Below, one piece after another: positions 63,118 through 64,000 of a stretch of DNA of 64,000 nucleotides (positions are counted from its first letter, which is position 1; each line of letters starts with the position of its first letter). The stretch lies in the NCBI RefSeq assembly GCF_000426845.1, contig NZ_AUGD01000023.1, positions 1 through 64,000 on the forward strand. The letters are read 5' to 3'. The notes under the pieces are model-generated. The model made no database searches, was not told the DNA's origin, and saw nothing but the letters and a program-made list of their open reading frames with translations. This stretch comes from Bradyrhizobium sp. in8p8. Its GTDB lineage: Bacteria; Pseudomonadota; Alphaproteobacteria; Rhizobiales; Xanthobacteraceae. Both the position numbers and the translations under genes were made by a program.

Positions 63118-63178
63118 AATTGACACCTTTATTTCGAATCTATTGGACATTCGCGCCGCTTGCGTCTGATATCCAGAA

Positions 63179-64000
63179 ATGGTCCAGACCGCATCCAAGC
63201 CCAGACATCCGCCCTCCTCTGCCGCAGCCGTGTTGGCGGTCAGCTCCGAGGACGCCGCATTCGCGACGACGCTCGCAAAAGGGCTCGTCGTGCTCGAAGC
63301 GTTCAAGGCGGGGAGCACGCTGCTCGGCAATATGGAGCTGTCGACTTTGACGGGCATCCCGCGGCCGACGGTGGCGAGGCTGACCCATACGCTGGCCGAG
63401 CTCGGCTATCTCCGTTACGACGCCGAACGGGCGAAGTACCGCGTCGGCGCGCGAGCGCTGCGGATGGCACATCCTCTGCTCGCCGGCATGCAATTCCGCC
63501 AGGTGGCGCGCCCCATGATGCAGGAGCTGGCGCACAGCGTTCGCGGCACGGTCTCGATCGGCCTGCTCGACGCCACCTCGATGATCTATGTCGAGACTGC
63601 GCGCTCCGGCGATGTCGGCCCGCACGTGCCCGACATCGGCATGCCCATTCCCGTGGTGTTGACCGCCATGGGCCGCGCCGCGGCCTCGACCTTGCCGCCT
63701 GCGGACGCAGACCGGCTGGAGCGGAACATCGCCGCCGAAGATTCCGGGCTGTGGTCAGCGATGCGGGACAAATACCGCGCCGGGATTGCGCAGTGCAAAA
63801 GCCGCGGCTTTTGCACCTGCTGGGGCGAGTACATGGCTTCGATCCATGCCGTTGCCGCACCGTTGTTTCATGCCAGCGAATCGAAACAGTCGTTCTCGAT
63901 CAATTGCGGCATCCCCGCTTTCCGGCTCCAGCCAGGTCAGCTCGAGGGTGAGATCGGTCCGCGCATTGCCGCGCTCGCCGACAGCATCCGCGCCATCATC
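63179..64000 (+). CDS. IclR-family regulator (runs off window end)
   Basis: From ATG 63179 an open frame of 274 codons continues to the last base with no stop. The N-terminal part has an IclR winged helix (LSTLTGIPRPTVARLTHTLA, about 52-75) and the rest is an IclR effector domain, probably lacking only the C-terminal tip here. It is divergent from the membrane protein. The shared GTCC-N7-GGAC sites at its own promoter and at the P450/mhpA promoters make it the best candidate regulator of the cluster. Confidence 0.87.
   Translation, partial: MVQTASKPRHPPSSAAAVLAVSSEDAAFATTLAKGLVVLEAFKAGSTLLGNMELSTLTGIPRPTVARLTHTLAELGYLRYDAERAKYRVGARALRMAHPLLAGMQFRQVARPMMQELAHSVRGTVSIGLLDATSMIYVETARSGDVGPHVPDIGMPIPVVLTAMGRAAASTLPPADADRLERNIAAEDSGLWSAMRDKYRAGIAQCKSRGFCTCWGEYMASIHAVAAPLFHASESKQSFSINCGIPAFRLQPGQLEGEIGPRIAALADSIRAII

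Overview
The window is high-GC DNA from an alphaproteobacterium, most likely Bradyrhizobium or a close relative in the Nitrobacteraceae. This is inferred from several things seen together: dense GC-rich coding on both strands, HWE-type kinases and hybrid kinases, FCD-GntR, IclR and Crp regulators of rhizobial type, lone branched-chain-amino-acid-type periplasmic binding proteins, a fliN-like gene divergent from lipB, and the two palindromic intergenic repeat families common in this genus (2534-2657 and 35377-35482). It reads as chromosome: there is no phage, plasmid, transposase, integrase or CRISPR signal.

Layout. 200-7414: envelope and housekeeping genes (TolA-like protein, aldo/keto reductase, XRE regulator, MgtE Mg2+ channel, two tandem secreted polysaccharide deacetylases, small proteins). 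7458-11661: a lone binding protein, a divergent pair of DJ-1/PfpI-fold proteins (isonitrile-hydratase-like enzyme and GlxA-type regulator), and a thioredoxin-reductase-like flavoprotein. 11729-13853: a run of very small genes, including a paralogous pair. 13911-19931: a signalling block made of a Crp regulator overlapping a CheB-CheR-PAS-coiled-coil-HWE kinase fusion, small coiled-coil proteins, a separate CheB with a C-terminal zinc-ribbon-like tail, and a single-domain response regulator. 20055-26163: two tiny membrane ORFs and a probable stress/carbohydrate group (SDR, Zn alcohol dehydrogenase, membrane protein, GH13 enzyme, CsbD, DUF305 protein). 26257-31070: a second Crp regulator, an isochorismatase-like hydrolase, a Zur-controlled zinc chaperone GTPase, tRNA-Leu(GAG), FliN-like protein and LipB. 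31143-43280: tautomerase with divergent LysR, two hybrid histidine kinases, acylphosphatase, an oxaloacetate-decarboxylase-like enzyme, the biotin-carrying subunit of an acyl-CoA carboxylase, a zinc-ribbon metallopeptidase and an ArsB-like permease.

43347-48720 is a sugar-acid catabolic cluster (MFS transporter, GntR repressor, enolase-superfamily dehydratase, gluconate-5-dehydrogenase-like SDR, L-idonate-5-dehydrogenase-like enzyme). A perfect-arm palindrome overlaps the divergent promoter. The enzymes fit L-idonate to 5-ketogluconate to gluconate to 2-keto-3-deoxygluconate. 48710-51820 holds a duplicated-domain DUF2380-type protein and a NarL-type two-component pair.

52221-64000 starts with a GT87-like membrane glycosyltransferase and continues into a probable aromatic catabolic region: type I extradiol dioxygenase, IclR regulator, binding protein plus cytochrome P450, MhpA-like hydroxylase, FAH-family hydrolase, a second binding protein, a membrane protein and a second IclR regulator running off the end. 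Three sites sharing a GTCC-N7-GGAC layout (two in the divergent P450/mhpA promoter region, one before the last IclR gene) suggest one regulator controls the cluster and itself. All functional statements rest on motif recognition by eye; no database search was possible.
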